A model generated the notes under the pieces. The model saw nothing but the letters and a program-made list of their open reading frames with translations, made no database searches and was not told where the DNA came from. The translations under genes were made by a program, and so were the position numbers. Below are positions 8,439 through 18,351 of a stretch of DNA of 64,000 nucleotides, piece after piece; the stretch's first letter is position 1; each line of letters starts with the position of its first letter. Where the stretch lies: contig JAFSGH010000071.1 in assembly GCA_017440965.1 (NCBI GenBank), positions 1-64,000 of the forward strand. Reading direction: 5' to 3'. The DNA comes from Clostridia bacterium. Its GTDB lineage: Bacteria > Bacillota > Clostridia > Oscillospirales > Acutalibacteraceae.

Positions 8439-9173
8439 TTAATAATACACTTTATTAAGATACAATCCTTCCGGTGCCTCAGTTTTTCCTGCTCTGAGCC
8501 TGTCACCGGATTCTATTATTTCAGGGATCGTTCCGCTTTTTATCTTTCCTTCGGAAATATTCAGCAGAGTTCCGACCATTATTCTTACCATATTATACAG
8601 GAATCCGTCAGCCTCCACTCTGAATATGACCATATCTCCTTGTCTTTCAACACCTGCATTATACACCGTTCTCACCGTGGTTTTTGTAGTTGCACCTGCG
8701 GCTCTGAAGGCTGAAAAATCATATGTACCGATATAATCCTTTGCCTGGCTGTCAAGAAAATCCGCATCAAGTGGATATCTGTAAAAATATGCTTTATTTA
8801 CCAAAAAGGGATCGCGTACTATTCCGTTATATATCTTATAAATATATTCCTTTGAACGGCAGTCGAACCTTGCATTGAAATCATCGGCAACGCTTTGGCT
8901 TTCATATACGGCAATATCCTCAGGGAGAAAAAAATTCATTCCCGAAATAATCTTTTCGTGAGGGATCTCCTTTTCTGCGTGAAAATTACACTTAAAGCAA
9001 TTAGCATGCACACCGGTATCGGTCCTGCTGCAGCCCGTAACTGAAAGCCTTGAACAAAACAGTTTTTCGAGAGCCTCTTCTACTCTTTGCTGAACGGTTA
9101 TTGCATTATCCTGTCTCTGCCAGCCGTGATAAGCACTGCCGTCATATTTAAGGGTCATAAGATAATTCATCAT
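8439..9173 (-). CDS. truA: tRNA pseudouridine synthase A
   Basis: Converts U38-U40 in the anticodon arm of tRNAs to pseudouridine. The family signature GCSRTDTGVHA with catalytic Asp near residue 52 is intact, as is the N-terminal YDGSAYHGWQRQ block. The length of 244 residues is normal. The start overlaps the ecfT stop as ATGA, which implies translational coupling; the second codon is also ATG (9170) and has slightly better spacing to AAGGGTG. The ecfA1-ecfA2-ecfT-truA order is common in Firmicutes. Confidence 0.95.
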   Translation of the reverse strand: MMNYLMTLKYDGSAYHGWQRQDNAITVQQRVEEALEKLFCSRLSVTGCSRTDTGVHANCFKCNFHAEKEIPHEKIISGMNFFLPEDIAVYESQSVADDFNARFDCRSKEYIYKIYNGIVRDPFLVNKAYFYRYPLDADFLDSQAKDYIGTYDFSAFRAAGATTKTTVRTVYNAGVERQGDMVIFRVEADGFLYNMVRIMVGTLLNISEGKIKSGTIPEIIESGDRLRAGKTEAPEGLYLNKVYY

Positions 9174-10015
9174 ATCACCCTTTCAAAAATAAAAAATGAA
9201 GATATATCAAAAAAACCGGTTGCTATTACTGCCGCAACTGTCACAGCAACAAAGGCAAAAGCAAGATAATCTCTTAAGGCAAGCTTCATTTCCTTCATTC
9301 GTGTTCTTTTATTATCTCCCGTATAGCATCTGCATTCCATTGCAAAGGCAAGCTCATAGGCTCTTCTGAAGGAATTTACTATCAGTGGAATAAAAACAGG
9401 AACCAGAGCCTTTGCACGCTGAACAAGAGTTCCCGTTTCAAGATCCGCCCCTCTTGCCTTCTGAGCACTCATTATTATATCAATTTCCTCGATAAGAGTC
9501 GGAATAAATCTCAGAGCGATCGTCATCATCATCGCAAGGGAGCTGACATTTATCTTAAAAAGCTTCAGGGGAGATAAAAGTCTTTCAATAGCATCCGTAA
9601 GCATTGTCGGAGATGTTGTATATGTCAGCAAAGAGCTAAAAAGAATAAGTGAAACTATCCTTATAATAATAAAAACGGAGCTGATGATACCGCCCGATGT
9701 AACAGCAAAGTCAAGCTGTTGGAAGGGCTTCCATAAAACCGTACCCTCATCATTATAAAGAATCTGTAAAACTCCCGTAAAAACGACCAAAACAACTATC
9801 ATTTTTAAACCCTTGAGAATAACTCTTAAGGATATTTTTGAAACAACAATAGCTGCTATTGATATAAAAAACAGCAATCCGAGAGAAAAATAGTTTTTGC
9901 ACAAAAACAAAGCAACAATAAACACAAAGGTAATTATTATTTTTGCTCTGGGATCAAGCTTGTGTATGTAAGAGTCTCCGGGAAAAAACTGACCGATGGT
10001 AATATCCTTGATCAT
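9170..10015 (-). CDS. ecfT: ECF transporter transmembrane subunit EcfT
   Basis: The 281-residue membrane scaffold of an energy-coupling-factor importer. It links the EcfA1/EcfA2 ATPases to exchangeable substrate-binding S proteins for vitamins and metals. The N-terminal block around LDPRAKI and the cytoplasmic coupling motif ARGAD (about residue 190) are typical. It overlaps ecfA2 by four bases. No S subunit gene is in this window, so the transporter is probably the shared, group II type. Confidence 0.93.
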   Translation of the reverse strand: MIKDITIGQFFPGDSYIHKLDPRAKIIITFVFIVALFLCKNYFSLGLLFFISIAAIVVSKISLRVILKGLKMIVVLVVFTGVLQILYNDEGTVLWKPFQQLDFAVTSGGIISSVFIIIRIVSLILFSSLLTYTTSPTMLTDAIERLLSPLKLFKINVSSLAMMMTIALRFIPTLIEEIDIIMSAQKARGADLETGTLVQRAKALVPVFIPLIVNSFRRAYELAFAMECRCYTGDNKRTRMKEMKLALRDYLAFAFVAVTVAAVIATGFFDISSFFIFERVI

Positions 10016-10875
10016 TGCTCCTTCCTCCTCTTATAAAACGCTGCAAGTATCCTTGCCGCATCCTCTGTTGTATAAACATCAGCATCCAATTCAGGAAGCT
10101 TCAGACGAAGCTTATTGATAAGCGATGTTGCCGCAGGGACACTTAGTCCCATTTCAATAAGTTTATCCGTTTTGCTGAAAATTTCCTTAACAGTTCCGGA
10201 TTCTGCAAGACTTCCTTTATTCATAACAAGTATTCTATCTGCAATTCTTGCAATATCATCCATTGAGTGAGATACGATCATTACTGTAGCTCCCGTAGCC
10301 TTGCGGTAGTTTTCGATCATACTCATAAGCTCCCTGCGGCCTGCGGGATCAAGACCTGCAACAGGCTCATCAAGAACAAGTATTTCGGGAAACATTGCCA
10401 TAACACCGGCGATGGCACACCTTCGCTTCTGACCGCCTGAAAGATCAAAGGGGGATCTGTTCAGCAGCTCCTTATTAAAGCCTACAAATTCGGCAGCCCT
10501 CAACACTCTTTGTCTTACTTCATCCTCGGACAAGCCCATATTCTTAGGACCGAAGGCAATATCCTTTGCACAGGTCTCTTCAAAAAGCTGATATTCAGGA
10601 TACTGAAAGCAAAGTCCCACCTTGCTTCTTGCTTCCTTAATTGAAGCCTTATCTGTATTTATATCCTTACCGTTAAGCAAAACCTGACCGCTTTCAGGCT
10701 TAAGAAGTGAATTCAGCATCTTGATAAGGGTGCTTTTTCCCGAGCCCGTATGCCCTATAATACCTACGAGCTCTCCTTTTTCCACACTGAAACTGACATC
10801 TCTGAGTGCAGCGATCTCAAACGGAGTTCCGTGCGAATATCCGTATGAAACATTTTTTACTTCCAGAATAACCAT
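10012..10875 (-). CDS. ecfA2: ECF transporter ATPase EcfA2
   Basis: One of the two ABC ATPases of the ECF module, 287 residues. Walker A GHTGSGKST, the ABC signature LSGGQKRR and Walker B ILVLDEPVAGLD are intact. I start at ATG 10875, which has AGAGG six bases upstream, not at the adjacent TTG 10878. Ten bases separate it from ecfA1. Confidence 0.93.
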   Translation of the reverse strand: MVILEVKNVSYGYSHGTPFEIAALRDVSFSVEKGELVGIIGHTGSGKSTLIKMLNSLLKPESGQVLLNGKDINTDKASIKEARSKVGLCFQYPEYQLFEETCAKDIAFGPKNMGLSEDEVRQRVLRAAEFVGFNKELLNRSPFDLSGGQKRRCAIAGVMAMFPEILVLDEPVAGLDPAGRRELMSMIENYRKATGATVMIVSHSMDDIARIADRILVMNKGSLAESGTVKEIFSKTDKLIEMGLSVPAATSLINKLRLKLPELDADVYTTEDAARILAAFYKRRKEQ

Positions 10876-10885
10876 CAAAAACCTC

Positions 10886-11743
10886 TTAAGAATTCAAAAT
10901 ACTCAGATACTCTTTTACAAGCTCATCCTCACAAAGTATGCCTTTTCTTAACGGCACCCCGTTTTCGCGAAGTTCATTTGCAAGCTTAACCATATCCGGT
11001 ACATCAAGTCCGCAGGAAACAAGCATTTCCTTCTGAGAGAAAATCTCCTCGGGAGTACCGCAGGCAAGAAGTCTTCCGTTATCAATAACGATAACCTTAT
11101 CCGCCATAACTGCCTCTTCCATAAAGTGCGTAATAAAAACTATAGCCATATTATTGTTTTTATTAAGCTCTCTTGCCGTGTTCATTACTTCTCTTCGCCC
11201 CTGAGGATCAAGCATTGCAGTAGGCTCATCAAAAACGATGCATTCAGGCTGCATTGCTATCATACCGGCAATTGCGACCCTTTGCTTCTGACCGCCCGAA
11301 AGACGGTGTGTTTCGTGAAGTCTGTAATCATACATTCCTACTGCCTTCAGGGCATTGTCGACTCTTTTTCTTATTTCCTTCGGCTCAATACCAAGATTTT
11401 CAGGACCGAATGCCACATCCTCCTCAACAATCGATGCTACGATCTGATTATCGGGGTTCTGAAAGACCACACCGACCCTTTCGCGGATCCTGAATTCACT
11501 TTTCTCATCCGCTGTATCCATACCGTCCACAAAAACCTTGCCGGAAGAAGGGAGAAAAATTGAATTTGATAATTTTGCAACCGTGGATTTACCTGAACCG
11601 TTATGACCGAGGATCACGACGAACTCTCCTCTGTCAACAGTAAAGCTTACGTCCCTGACAGCAAGCTCATCCGCATTTTCTTCATCGTAGGCATATGAAA
11701 CATTATCAAACATCAATAAATGCTTATCTTCCATAAAAATCAT
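10886..11743 (-). CDS. ecfA1: ECF transporter ATPase EcfA1
   Basis: Partner ATPase of EcfA2. Walker [10 protein letters not shown], signature LSGGQKQR and Walker [13 protein letters not shown] are present. Three starts are possible: TTG 11755, ATG 11743 and ATG 11734. I favour ATG 11743, which overlaps the stop of the upstream methyltransferase gene as ATGA, the same coupling used elsewhere in this operon; ATG 11734 is nearly as good. About 285 residues. Confidence 0.92.
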   Translation of the reverse strand: MIFMEDKHLLMFDNVSYAYDEENADELAVRDVSFTVDRGEFVVILGHNGSGKSTVAKLSNSIFLPSSGKVFVDGMDTADEKSEFRIRERVGVVFQNPDNQIVASIVEEDVAFGPENLGIEPKEIRKRVDNALKAVGMYDYRLHETHRLSGGQKQRVAIAGMIAMQPECIVFDEPTAMLDPQGRREVMNTARELNKNNNMAIVFITHFMEEAVMADKVIVIDNGRLLACGTPEEIFSQKEMLVSCGLDVPDMVKLANELRENGVPLRKGILCEDELVKEYLSILNS

Positions 11744-12606
11744 TCTCTTTCCCAAATTGCTGTTGCTCCGCAGGGCAGGACAAGTCCGCTTTCCTTTACG
11801 GGTAAGCCTATTTCATCGGCACTTACCTTTCCCTTGAGCTTTTCCGGAACAACAGAGCCAAGTATGTAACTCATTACAGACGGTGAAAGACCTGTCGTGT
11901 ATGAGTTTATCATATATAACAAAGCATCATCACTGAGTAAGGATGCACACAGAGAACAAAGAGAAAAAACCTCGTTTTCCAGCTTCCATACCTCGCCGCC
12001 GGGACCTCTTCCGTATGAAGGGGGATCCATTATGATGATATCATATTTATTTCCGCGTCTGATCTCTCTTTCAACAAATTTTTTGCAATCATCAACGAGC
12101 CATCTTACGCTTCTGTCCGAGACACCGGATATCACGGCATTCTCCTTTGCCCAGGCAACCATTCCCTTGGATGCATCAACATGTGCAACCGAAGCTCCTG
12201 CAGCAAGAGCACTTACCGTGGCCCCGCCCGTATATGCAAAGAGATTGAGCACCTTTACAGGTCTTCCTGCATTTTTTATTATCTCAGCCGTATATTCCCA
12301 ATTGACTGCCTGCTCAGGGAATATCCCCGTATGCTTGAAACCCATAGTTTTAATATTAAAGCTGAGGTCATTAAAATCTATACTCCAGCTGTCAGGAAGT
12401 GTTTTATAAACCTCCCATCTGCCGCCTCCGGTATTTGAACGGATGTATCTTGCATCCGCGTTGTACCAGAGCTTGTTCTTTTTAGGAGTGGACCATATTA
12501 CCTGAGGATCGGGACGGATAAGAATATATCTTCCCCATCTTTCAAGCCTTTCTCCGTCTGAACAATCTATTAATTCGTAATCCTTCCAGTTATCTGCACT
12601 TCTCAT
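11740..12606 (-). CDS. class I SAM-dependent methyltransferase (RlmI/COG1092-like)
   Basis: A 288-residue methyltransferase with the SAM-binding block [19 protein letters not shown] (about residue 120) and the DPPSYGRG motif (about 195), which in relatives contacts the target base. This pattern is shared with the RlmI/RlmL group of 23S rRNA methyltransferases. The N-terminal PUA domain of RlmI is not evident, so the exact target is unknown. The start overlaps the glmM stop by one base (TAATG). Confidence 0.8.
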   Translation of the reverse strand: MRSADNWKDYELIDCSDGERLERWGRYILIRPDPQVIWSTPKKNKLWYNADARYIRSNTGGGRWEVYKTLPDSWSIDFNDLSFNIKTMGFKHTGIFPEQAVNWEYTAEIIKNAGRPVKVLNLFAYTGGATVSALAAGASVAHVDASKGMVAWAKENAVISGVSDRSVRWLVDDCKKFVEREIRRGNKYDIIIMDPPSYGRGPGGEVWKLENEVFSLCSLCASLLSDDALLYMINSYTTGLSPSVMSYILGSVVPEKLKGKVSADEIGLPVKESGLVLPCGATAIWERE

Positions 12607-13958
12607 TAGATAAGTCTTTCCTTTACTACCTGTGAAATAAGCTCGGCAAGGCGTTCTATCTGAGCCTGATCCTTGCCTTCAAGCATAACTCTGACAAGAG
12701 GCTCCGTGCCGGATGCACGGACAAGCACTCTGCCGTTTTCACCCAATTCCTTTTCAGCAGCCTCTATTGCGATCTTAATATCCTTATCGCTTGTGAGTCT
12801 GAGCTTTCCGAGCGATGAAACCCTGACATTCTTCAATACCTGAGGATATATTTCTATCTCGTCAGCAAGCTCCTTAAGGGATCTTCCCGTGGTTCTAATA
12901 ATATTCAGAAGCTGAACCGCACTGAGCTGTCCGTCTCCCGTAGTTGCGTAATCAAGAAAAATAATGTGTCCTGACTGCTCACCGCCGATGTGATATCCCT
13001 TTTCAAGCATTCTCTCAAGGACATATCTGTCACCGACCTTTGTCTTTTCGCAGTTTATACCGTTTTCTTCAAAAAACTTGAAAAGTCCCATATTACTCAT
13101 AACGGTAACAACAGCCGTATTTGCATTAAGTCTTCCCTGCTGCTTCATTGCCTTCGAGCAGATAGCAATGATCTTATCTCCGTCAACGAGCTTACCGTCG
13201 GAATCTACACATAAAAGTCTGTCAGCATCTCCGTCAAAGGCAAAGCCTAAATCAAAGCCGTTTTTTCTGACATATTCCTGCAGCACCTCTATATGAGTGG
13301 AGCCTGAAGCAGCATTTATATTCTCCCCGTCAGGCTTACAGTTTATCACCGTACACTCTGCACCGAGCCTTCTGAATAATTCATTGGCGGTTTCGGAGGC
13401 TGAGCCGTTTGCACAGTCTATTGCTATACGCATACCGTAAAAATGAGCGACTGCGGTATTTTCAATATGATGAATATAATCCTTGACAGCATTTTTTCCC
13501 GATGTTATCGATCCAACCTCTCCTCCGACCTTAAGAGGGGGCGGCATTATTTCATCAAGGATTATTGCCTCTATCCTTTCCTCCATATCATCGGGAAGCT
13601 TATATCCGTTTGAGCGGAAGATCTTTATTCCGTTATATTCGCAAGGGTTATGTGAAGCGGAGATCATAACACCTGCATCATAAGAATACTCCTTGACAAG
13701 AAAAGCCACTGCAGGAGTGGGAACGACGCCGAGCATAAGCACATCACAGCCTACAGAGCAAAAGCCTGCAGCAATTGCGCTTGAAAGCATATCTGCTGAT
13801 TTTCTCGTATCCGTACCTATAAGCACCTTAAGCTTTTTTGATACTGTATTCTCAGACAGCACCATTGCGGTTGCCCTGCCTATCTTCATTGCAAGCTCAC
13901 AGCTGATTTCCGTGTTTGCAATACCTCTTGCACCGTCTGTTCCGAATAATCTGCCCAA
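12606..13958 (-). CDS. glmM: phosphoglucosamine mutase
   Basis: Interconverts glucosamine-6-phosphate and glucosamine-1-phosphate, feeding UDP-GlcNAc and peptidoglycan synthesis. The phosphoserine loop ISASHNP (Ser about 102), the metal loop FDGDADR and the C-terminal phosphate loop RASGTEPLVRV are intact over 450 residues. The start is TTG 13958, with AAGGAG eight bases upstream; the family's usual N terminus GRLFGTDGARG begins right after it. Confidence 0.95.
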   Translation of the reverse strand: MGRLFGTDGARGIANTEISCELAMKIGRATAMVLSENTVSKKLKVLIGTDTRKSADMLSSAIAAGFCSVGCDVLMLGVVPTPAVAFLVKEYSYDAGVMISASHNPCEYNGIKIFRSNGYKLPDDMEERIEAIILDEIMPPPLKVGGEVGSITSGKNAVKDYIHHIENTAVAHFYGMRIAIDCANGSASETANELFRRLGAECTVINCKPDGENINAASGSTHIEVLQEYVRKNGFDLGFAFDGDADRLLCVDSDGKLVDGDKIIAICSKAMKQQGRLNANTAVVTVMSNMGLFKFFEENGINCEKTKVGDRYVLERMLEKGYHIGGEQSGHIIFLDYATTGDGQLSAVQLLNIIRTTGRSLKELADEIEIYPQVLKNVRVSSLGKLRLTSDKDIKIAIEAAEKELGENGRVLVRASGTEPLVRVMLEGKDQAQIERLAELISQVVKERLI

Positions 13959-13974
13959 TAGAAAAACTCCTTAA

Positions 13975-15003
13975 TCAGTTATTTCCGGGAATTGGCAATC
14001 CCAGATGTACATAGGCGGCATTTGTCACAACTCTTCCTCTCGGAGTTCTTGCGATAAAGCCTGCCTGCATGAGATACGGCTCATAAACATCCTCTATCGT
14101 AACAGCTTCCTCGCCGATAGCGGCGGAAAGTGTTTCAAGTCCTACAGGACCGCCGTTATAATTATTGATCATTGTCGTAAGAATGAGTCTGTCTATATTA
14201 TCAAGTCCCAGCTCATCTATCTCCATTTTTTCAAGGGCAAGCCTTGCATCATCAAGAGTAATACTTCCGGTGCCAAGCACCTCTGAAAAATCTCTGACTC
14301 TCTTAAGATAACGGTTTGCAATTCGGGGCGTTCCTCTTGAACGGGAGGCAACCTCTATTGCGGCTTCATCATCGATCTCAATTCCAAGTATCCGTGAGCT
14401 TCTTTTTACGATCTCAGAAAGCTGCTCCGGAGAATAAAGCTCAAGACGGAGCACGACACCGAATCTGTCTCTGAGAGGAGCGCTGAGGCTTCCCGCTCTT
14501 GTTGTTGCTGCTACAAGCGTGAACTTCTGAAGATCAAGCCTTATTGAACGCGCTGACGGACCCTTACCGATTATTATATCGATCGCATTATCCTCCATTG
14601 CCGGATAAAGCACCTCTTCAACGCTTCTTGACAGTCTGTGTATCTCATCTATAAATAATATGTCGCCCTCATTAAGATTAGTAAGAAGTGCGGCAAGATC
14701 ACCCGGCTTTTCTATCGCAGGTCCTGAGGTAATTCTTATCTGAGAGCCCATAGTATTGGCAATAATGCCTGCAAGCGTGGTTTTACCGAGTCCGGGAGGG
14801 CCGTACAAAAGCACATGATCAAGTGCTTCGTTTCTTTTAAGTGCCGCCTCCATATATATACTGAGATTATCTTTTACCTTATCCTGTCCGATATACTCCT
14901 GTAGTGTTTTCGGTCTCAGATTTATTTCATAATCGCTTTCCTCTGCTCCGAATTCAGGGGAAGCAAGTCTTAAGGTATCATCATCAAAAGAACTGATAGC
15001 CAT
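13975..15003 (-). CDS. ruvB: Holliday junction branch migration ATPase RuvB
   Basis: The hexameric AAA+ motor that drives branch migration of Holliday junctions with RuvA. Walker [10 protein letters not shown], Walker B LFIDEIHR and the family block [12 protein letters not shown] are present. The 342-residue length is typical, and the winged-helix C terminus with TPRGR is complete. It follows ruvA by six bases in the order ruvC-ruvA-ruvB. Confidence 0.97.
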   Translation of the reverse strand: MAISSFDDDTLRLASPEFGAEESDYEINLRPKTLQEYIGQDKVKDNLSIYMEAALKRNEALDHVLLYGPPGLGKTTLAGIIANTMGSQIRITSGPAIEKPGDLAALLTNLNEGDILFIDEIHRLSRSVEEVLYPAMEDNAIDIIIGKGPSARSIRLDLQKFTLVAATTRAGSLSAPLRDRFGVVLRLELYSPEQLSEIVKRSSRILGIEIDDEAAIEVASRSRGTPRIANRYLKRVRDFSEVLGTGSITLDDARLALEKMEIDELGLDNIDRLILTTMINNYNGGPVGLETLSAAIGEEAVTIEDVYEPYLMQAGFIARTPRGRVVTNAAYVHLGLPIPGNN

Positions 15004-15009
15004 ATTCTA

Positions 15010-15621
15010 TTATCTCCTTGCAAGATTTCTCAGTGCCTGCTTTATAAGCTCCTCTACACTGAGGGAGGGATCAAGTGAGCTGACGGCAGAAGCCGCCTCA
15101 GAATGAGTGTAGCCTAATGCCATCAAGGCATTTACAGCCTCCTCAGAATTACCGTTCACGGCTGCAAGCACTGCTGCAGACTGTGACAGTCTTCCCGTAT
15201 TTATCTCAGAGGGAACGAGCTTTGATACCTTATCCTTAAGCTCTATTATTACTCTCTGGGCTATTTTAGGACCGACACCCTGTGCCTTTGTTATTCCCTT
15301 GACATCTCCCGCGGTAATGCTAAGAGCCAGCATTTCGGGAGTGAGCACGGAAAGAATAGCTACTGCGGCTTTGGGACCTACACCCGAAACACTTATCAGC
15401 ATCTTAAAATACTGAAGCTCCTCACTGTCAGCAAAGCCGAACAGTTCAACTCCGTCCTCTCTGACGGAAAGATGTGTATAAACCGTTGCAACCTCTCCGA
15501 TATTTCCGAGCTTTCTGAGAGTATTTACAGAAGTAGTAACACTGAATGCCATTCCCTGACAGTCAATCGCTACACTTGATATATCGCTGTAAACTATTTT
15601 ACCCGTAAGGCTGTAAAACAT
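15010..15621 (-). CDS. ruvA: Holliday junction DNA-binding protein RuvA
   Basis: Tetrameric junction binder that loads RuvB. An OB-fold N domain (YSLTGKIVYSD), two helix-hairpin-helix motifs (SGVGPKAAVAIL, QGVGPKIAQRVI) and the C-terminal RuvB-contact domain are visible. I use ATG 15621 because AAAGGAG lies eight bases upstream and the family begins MxxxLxGxI; a longer frame reading into ruvC is not used. 203 residues. Confidence 0.96.
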   Translation of the reverse strand: MFYSLTGKIVYSDISSVAIDCQGMAFSVTTSVNTLRKLGNIGEVATVYTHLSVREDGVELFGFADSEELQYFKMLISVSGVGPKAAVAILSVLTPEMLALSITAGDVKGITKAQGVGPKIAQRVIIELKDKVSKLVPSEINTGRLSQSAAVLAAVNGNSEEAVNALMALGYTHSEAASAVSSLDPSLSVEELIKQALRNLARR

Positions 15622-15632
15622 AATTTTCTCCT

Positions 15633-16121
15633 TTATCGACGAAGATATACCGAGCCGCTGCAATGAGCATGACATATTGCCATCGCAAGAGCGTCTGCCG
15701 TATCGTCAGGCTTGGGAACGGCGCTGAGATTCAGAAGCTGTCTTGTCATCTCCTGCACCTGCTTTTTTTCTGCCCTGCCGTAGCCTACAACACTCTGCTT
15801 TACCTGAAGAGGAGTATATTCAAAGCATTCGGCTCCGTTTACCGTTGCGGCAAGCAAAATCACACCTCGTGCCTGAGCAACATCAACCGCTGTCTTTTTA
15901 TTGGTATTGAAAAACAGCTTTTCTATCGCCATCGCATCGGGCTTATATTTCTGAAACAGATATGTAAGATCCTCATAAATGCATTTAAGTCTTTCATTGA
16001 ATGCCATTCCTGCGGGAGTGGTTATTGCACCGAAGTCAAGAACCGTAAATCTGTTATTTTCATATCTGATAACACCGAAGCCCACAATGGCATAACCGGG
16101 ATCTATTCCGAGAATGATCAT
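15633..16121 (-). CDS. ruvC: crossover junction endonuclease RuvC
   Basis: Resolves Holliday junctions by symmetric nicking. The RNase H-fold acidic residues are in place: GIDPGYAIVG (Asp 7), AIEKLFF (Glu about 66) and the PDDTADALAMA block near the C terminus. 162 residues is normal. First gene of the 13-gene operon; GGTG lies five bases before the ATG. Confidence 0.95.
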   Translation of the reverse strand: MIILGIDPGYAIVGFGVIRYENNRFTVLDFGAITTPAGMAFNERLKCIYEDLTYLFQKYKPDAMAIEKLFFNTNKKTAVDVAQARGVILLAATVNGAECFEYTPLQVKQSVVGYGRAEKKQVQEMTRQLLNLSAVPKPDDTADALAMAICHAHCSGSVYLRR

Positions 16122-16217
16122 CCGTTCACCGCTTTACATTATAATTCATTTAAGTATATCACATATTAAAAAAAAGAGCAACTATTTCTTATTATATATT
16201 AATATAAAATAAAAAAA

Positions 16218-16252
16218 TATCGGAGAAATGCCACAGGCAAATCTCCGATAAA
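16218..16252 (-). terminator. terminator of the mreB-to-small-protein operon
   Basis: TATCGGAGA...TCTCCGATA stem with an internal mismatch, then a T run on the minus strand, 20 bases after the last stop codon. Confidence 0.8.
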
Positions 16253-16272
16253 AATCAAAAATATCAGTCAGA

Positions 16273-16458
16273 TCAGATAACAGTGGTGTCCTCTGTTACT
16301 GCTTCGGTAGGCTCCTCTTCTTCAGGACCTGTAACATTAAAGCCGAGATAAGAGGTGAAAATTTCAAAAGCCTTTGTCATTAAATTGACAATATAAGATA
16401 ATGTGGGAAGAAAAGATTGAAGCATACCCATGATGCCGTCTAATGAAATACCGTCCAT
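16273..16458 (-). CDS. small hydrophobic protein with acidic tail, unknown function
   Basis: About 61 residues from ATG 16458 (TAGG eight bases upstream). A central hydrophobic stretch (LPTLSYIVNLMTKAFEIFTS) could be a membrane or amphipathic helix, and an acidic Thr-rich tail ends it (PEEEEPTEAVTED). The tail composition resembles the Thr/Glu-rich regions of the larger gene upstream. It is followed by a good terminator, which supports it as the last gene of the operon. No family recognised. Confidence 0.55.
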   Translation of the reverse strand: MDGISLDGIMGMLQSFLPTLSYIVNLMTKAFEIFTSYLGFNVTGPEEEEPTEAVTEDTTVI

Positions 16459-16565
16459 AAACAAAACCTATTCAGCGATTGCTGCCTTTCTTTTATTTTT
16501 TTTGGATTAAAGCTAATCCCTATGTAATTACTATAGCACAAGGACAAGAAAAATGCAAGATTCTT

Positions 16566-18338
16566 TTATCCGACAAAAACATCGGTTACTTTTTCTGTTG
16601 CTTTTTCTGTTGCTTTTTCTGTTGCTTTTTCTGTTGCTTTTTCTGTTGCTTTTTCTGTTGCACTCTGTTCCGTAGAAGGAGCCTCTGTATTCTTTTCTGT
16701 GGTCTGCTCTTGTGTTGCAGCCTCGGTGGGAGCATCTGTTGACTGCTCCGTTGCCTTTTCGGAAGTTGTCTCCTGAGAAGCGGGAGCAGAAGTCTCCGCC
16801 TCAGTTACTGCCGCTTCAGTCGTCTCCGCCTCAGTCGTCTCAACCTCAGTTGATGACGGCTGTGAAGCTGTGGTGGAAACAGAAGGTCTGCTTGCAGTAG
16901 GAGTATTTACAACCGGAGTGCTGACAATGGGAGGCTTTCTTGTTGTCTCCTCTGCCTGAGTTGCTGCTTCCTCCTCAGTTGTTTCCTCTTCGGTCGTTTC
17001 TTCTTCAGAAGTCTCCTCCTCGGATGTGCTTTCTTCAGATGTTTCCTCAACTGTTGTAGTTTCCGCAACAGTTGTTCCTTCAGCCCCTGTTTTCAGAGGA
17101 AATTCTCTTACAATAACAAGCGCTACAAGAAGCACGATCGAGAGAACCAATAATGCGCTGAGTGCTATAAGAAGCTTTATTTTAGCTCTGAGGCTTTTTT
17201 TTGCGGCTTCTTCCTGTTCATTGACAGTATTCACAACATCATCGGAGCTCTCTTCTGCTACAGAAACAGCTTTTTCGGGCTCAGCCTTTTCTTCGTCTGC
17301 TGTCTCATCAACAGCGTCCTTTGTCTCTTCTGCATCTTCTGCCATACCGGAAAATATCTCTTGAGCACTCACAGAAATAGCGGCTGCAATGTCATCAGCT
17401 GTTTTTTCTTCTTCAACCAAGTCCGTGCTTTCAGTTTCTGAAGCCGCGGGAGCATCCTCTTCTTTTTCAGACGCATCATTTTTTTCTTGCGTCTGTTCAT
17501 TATTTTCCTTTTCGGATAAGACTTTTGCCTGTGTTTTGGAAGAATTGACCTCATCACCGTCTGTTGTCTCTTCTTCAGCCGAAGTCTTTTCAGCATTCTC
17601 AGTCTGTTCTTTATTCTCTTCGAATTTCTGAGCAAATCCGACGGGAATAATATCCTCTTCTATTGCTGTTTCAAGGATCTTAACAGCAATAACACTGACA
17701 GCTGCTTCACCCTCACGGGAAAGAGCAACCTTTGTGATAAGACTTACGATTCTCTTAACAGAGCCGTCAGAAACACGAAGAATATCGTCAATATCCTTTT
17801 TTGTAAGCACATCGGAAACACCGGGGCTTACCAACAGAAAAATATCGCCGACACATATATCAGGATAAATACTGCAGCCGAAATCGGCAACGGTATCCTC
17901 TACCTTTTCAGTTACTGCCTCCTCCAAGGTATTATTGCGGGATAAATACATAGCTGTCTGAGAGTTACTGACAAGCACTGCCCTTCTGCCTGAGGCATAA
18001 AAACACTGAGCAAGCAGATCATTTTCATTCTTATCCATTTTGAGAAGTGCGCTTCTGCAATCCTCAAAATATCCGCTGAAAACACTTCTCGGATCTCTTG
18101 CAACGGGGAACTTTTCCGCGCGCTCATTGAGTGCGACAACTGCCGCATCGGCAAAGCCTTCTATTGAGGAAGAAGTCAATGCAAAATACACATTTCCGTT
18201 AATTATACCTGAACCCTTGTATCCGTTTTTTATAACATCGCGGGCAAAGACCTTACCGTTTATGTTAACGCTGTCTGTATTAAAAACGGCTGAATTGCGT
18301 TTCTGTGTAACTATTGCAGCTTCAACTTTCATAGGCAT
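16566..18338 (-). CDS. membrane protein with degenerate PP2C phosphatase-like domain and Thr/Glu-rich external region
   Basis: A 590-residue protein. Residues 1-220 look like a PP2C/PPM phosphatase fold: an N-terminal NTDS near 20, then the segment where DGMGG is expected reads SSSIEG (about 56-61), and SPGVSD replaces the usual SDGLTD (171-176). Two metal-site positions are therefore not Asp, and I expect no ordinary phosphatase activity. An acidic disordered linker (230-380), one membrane helix (388-410) and an external Thr/Glu/Pro-rich region follow, ending in repeats of TEKA. The start is ATG 18338 with AAGGAGG upstream. It lies between folC and a small protein. PP2C homology is inferred by eye. 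Confidence 0.65.
   Translation of the reverse strand: MPMKVEAAIVTQKRNSAVFNTDSVNINGKVFARDVIKNGYKGSGIINGNVYFALTSSSIEGFADAAVVALNERAEKFPVARDPRSVFSGYFEDCRSALLKMDKNENDLLAQCFYASGRRAVLVSNSQTAMYLSRNNTLEEAVTEKVEDTVADFGCSIYPDICVGDIFLLVSPGVSDVLTKKDIDDILRVSDGSVKRIVSLITKVALSREGEAAVSVIAVKILETAIEEDIIPVGFAQKFEENKEQTENAEKTSAEEETTDGDEVNSSKTQAKVLSEKENNEQTQEKNDASEKEEDAPAASETESTDLVEEEKTADDIAAAISVSAQEIFSGMAEDAEETKDAVDETADEEKAEPEKAVSVAEESSDDVVNTVNEQEEAAKKSLRAKIKLLIALSALLVLSIVLLVALVIVREFPLKTGAEGTTVAETTTVEETSEESTSEEETSEEETTEEETTEEEAATQAEETTRKPPIVSTPVVNTPTASRPSVSTTASQPSSTEVETTEAETTEAAVTEAETSAPASQETTSEKATEQSTDAPTEAATQEQTTEKNTEAPSTEQSATEKATEKATEKATEKATEKATEKVTDVFVG
16587..16662 (-). repeat. 12-bp tandem repeat encoding TEKA
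   Basis: About six copies of a 12-base unit (plus strand GCTTTTTCTGTT) encode repeated Thr-Glu-Lys-Ala at the C terminus of the PP2C-like protein. In-frame copy-number change would alter only tail length. Confidence 0.9.
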
Positions 18339-18351
18339 AACGATTTCCTCC

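Noticed and set aside
16479..16742. Plus-strand frame with a Phe-Phe-Cys-Cys repeat
   Set aside because: It is the antisense of the TEKA tandem repeat in the minus-strand gene; no start signal.
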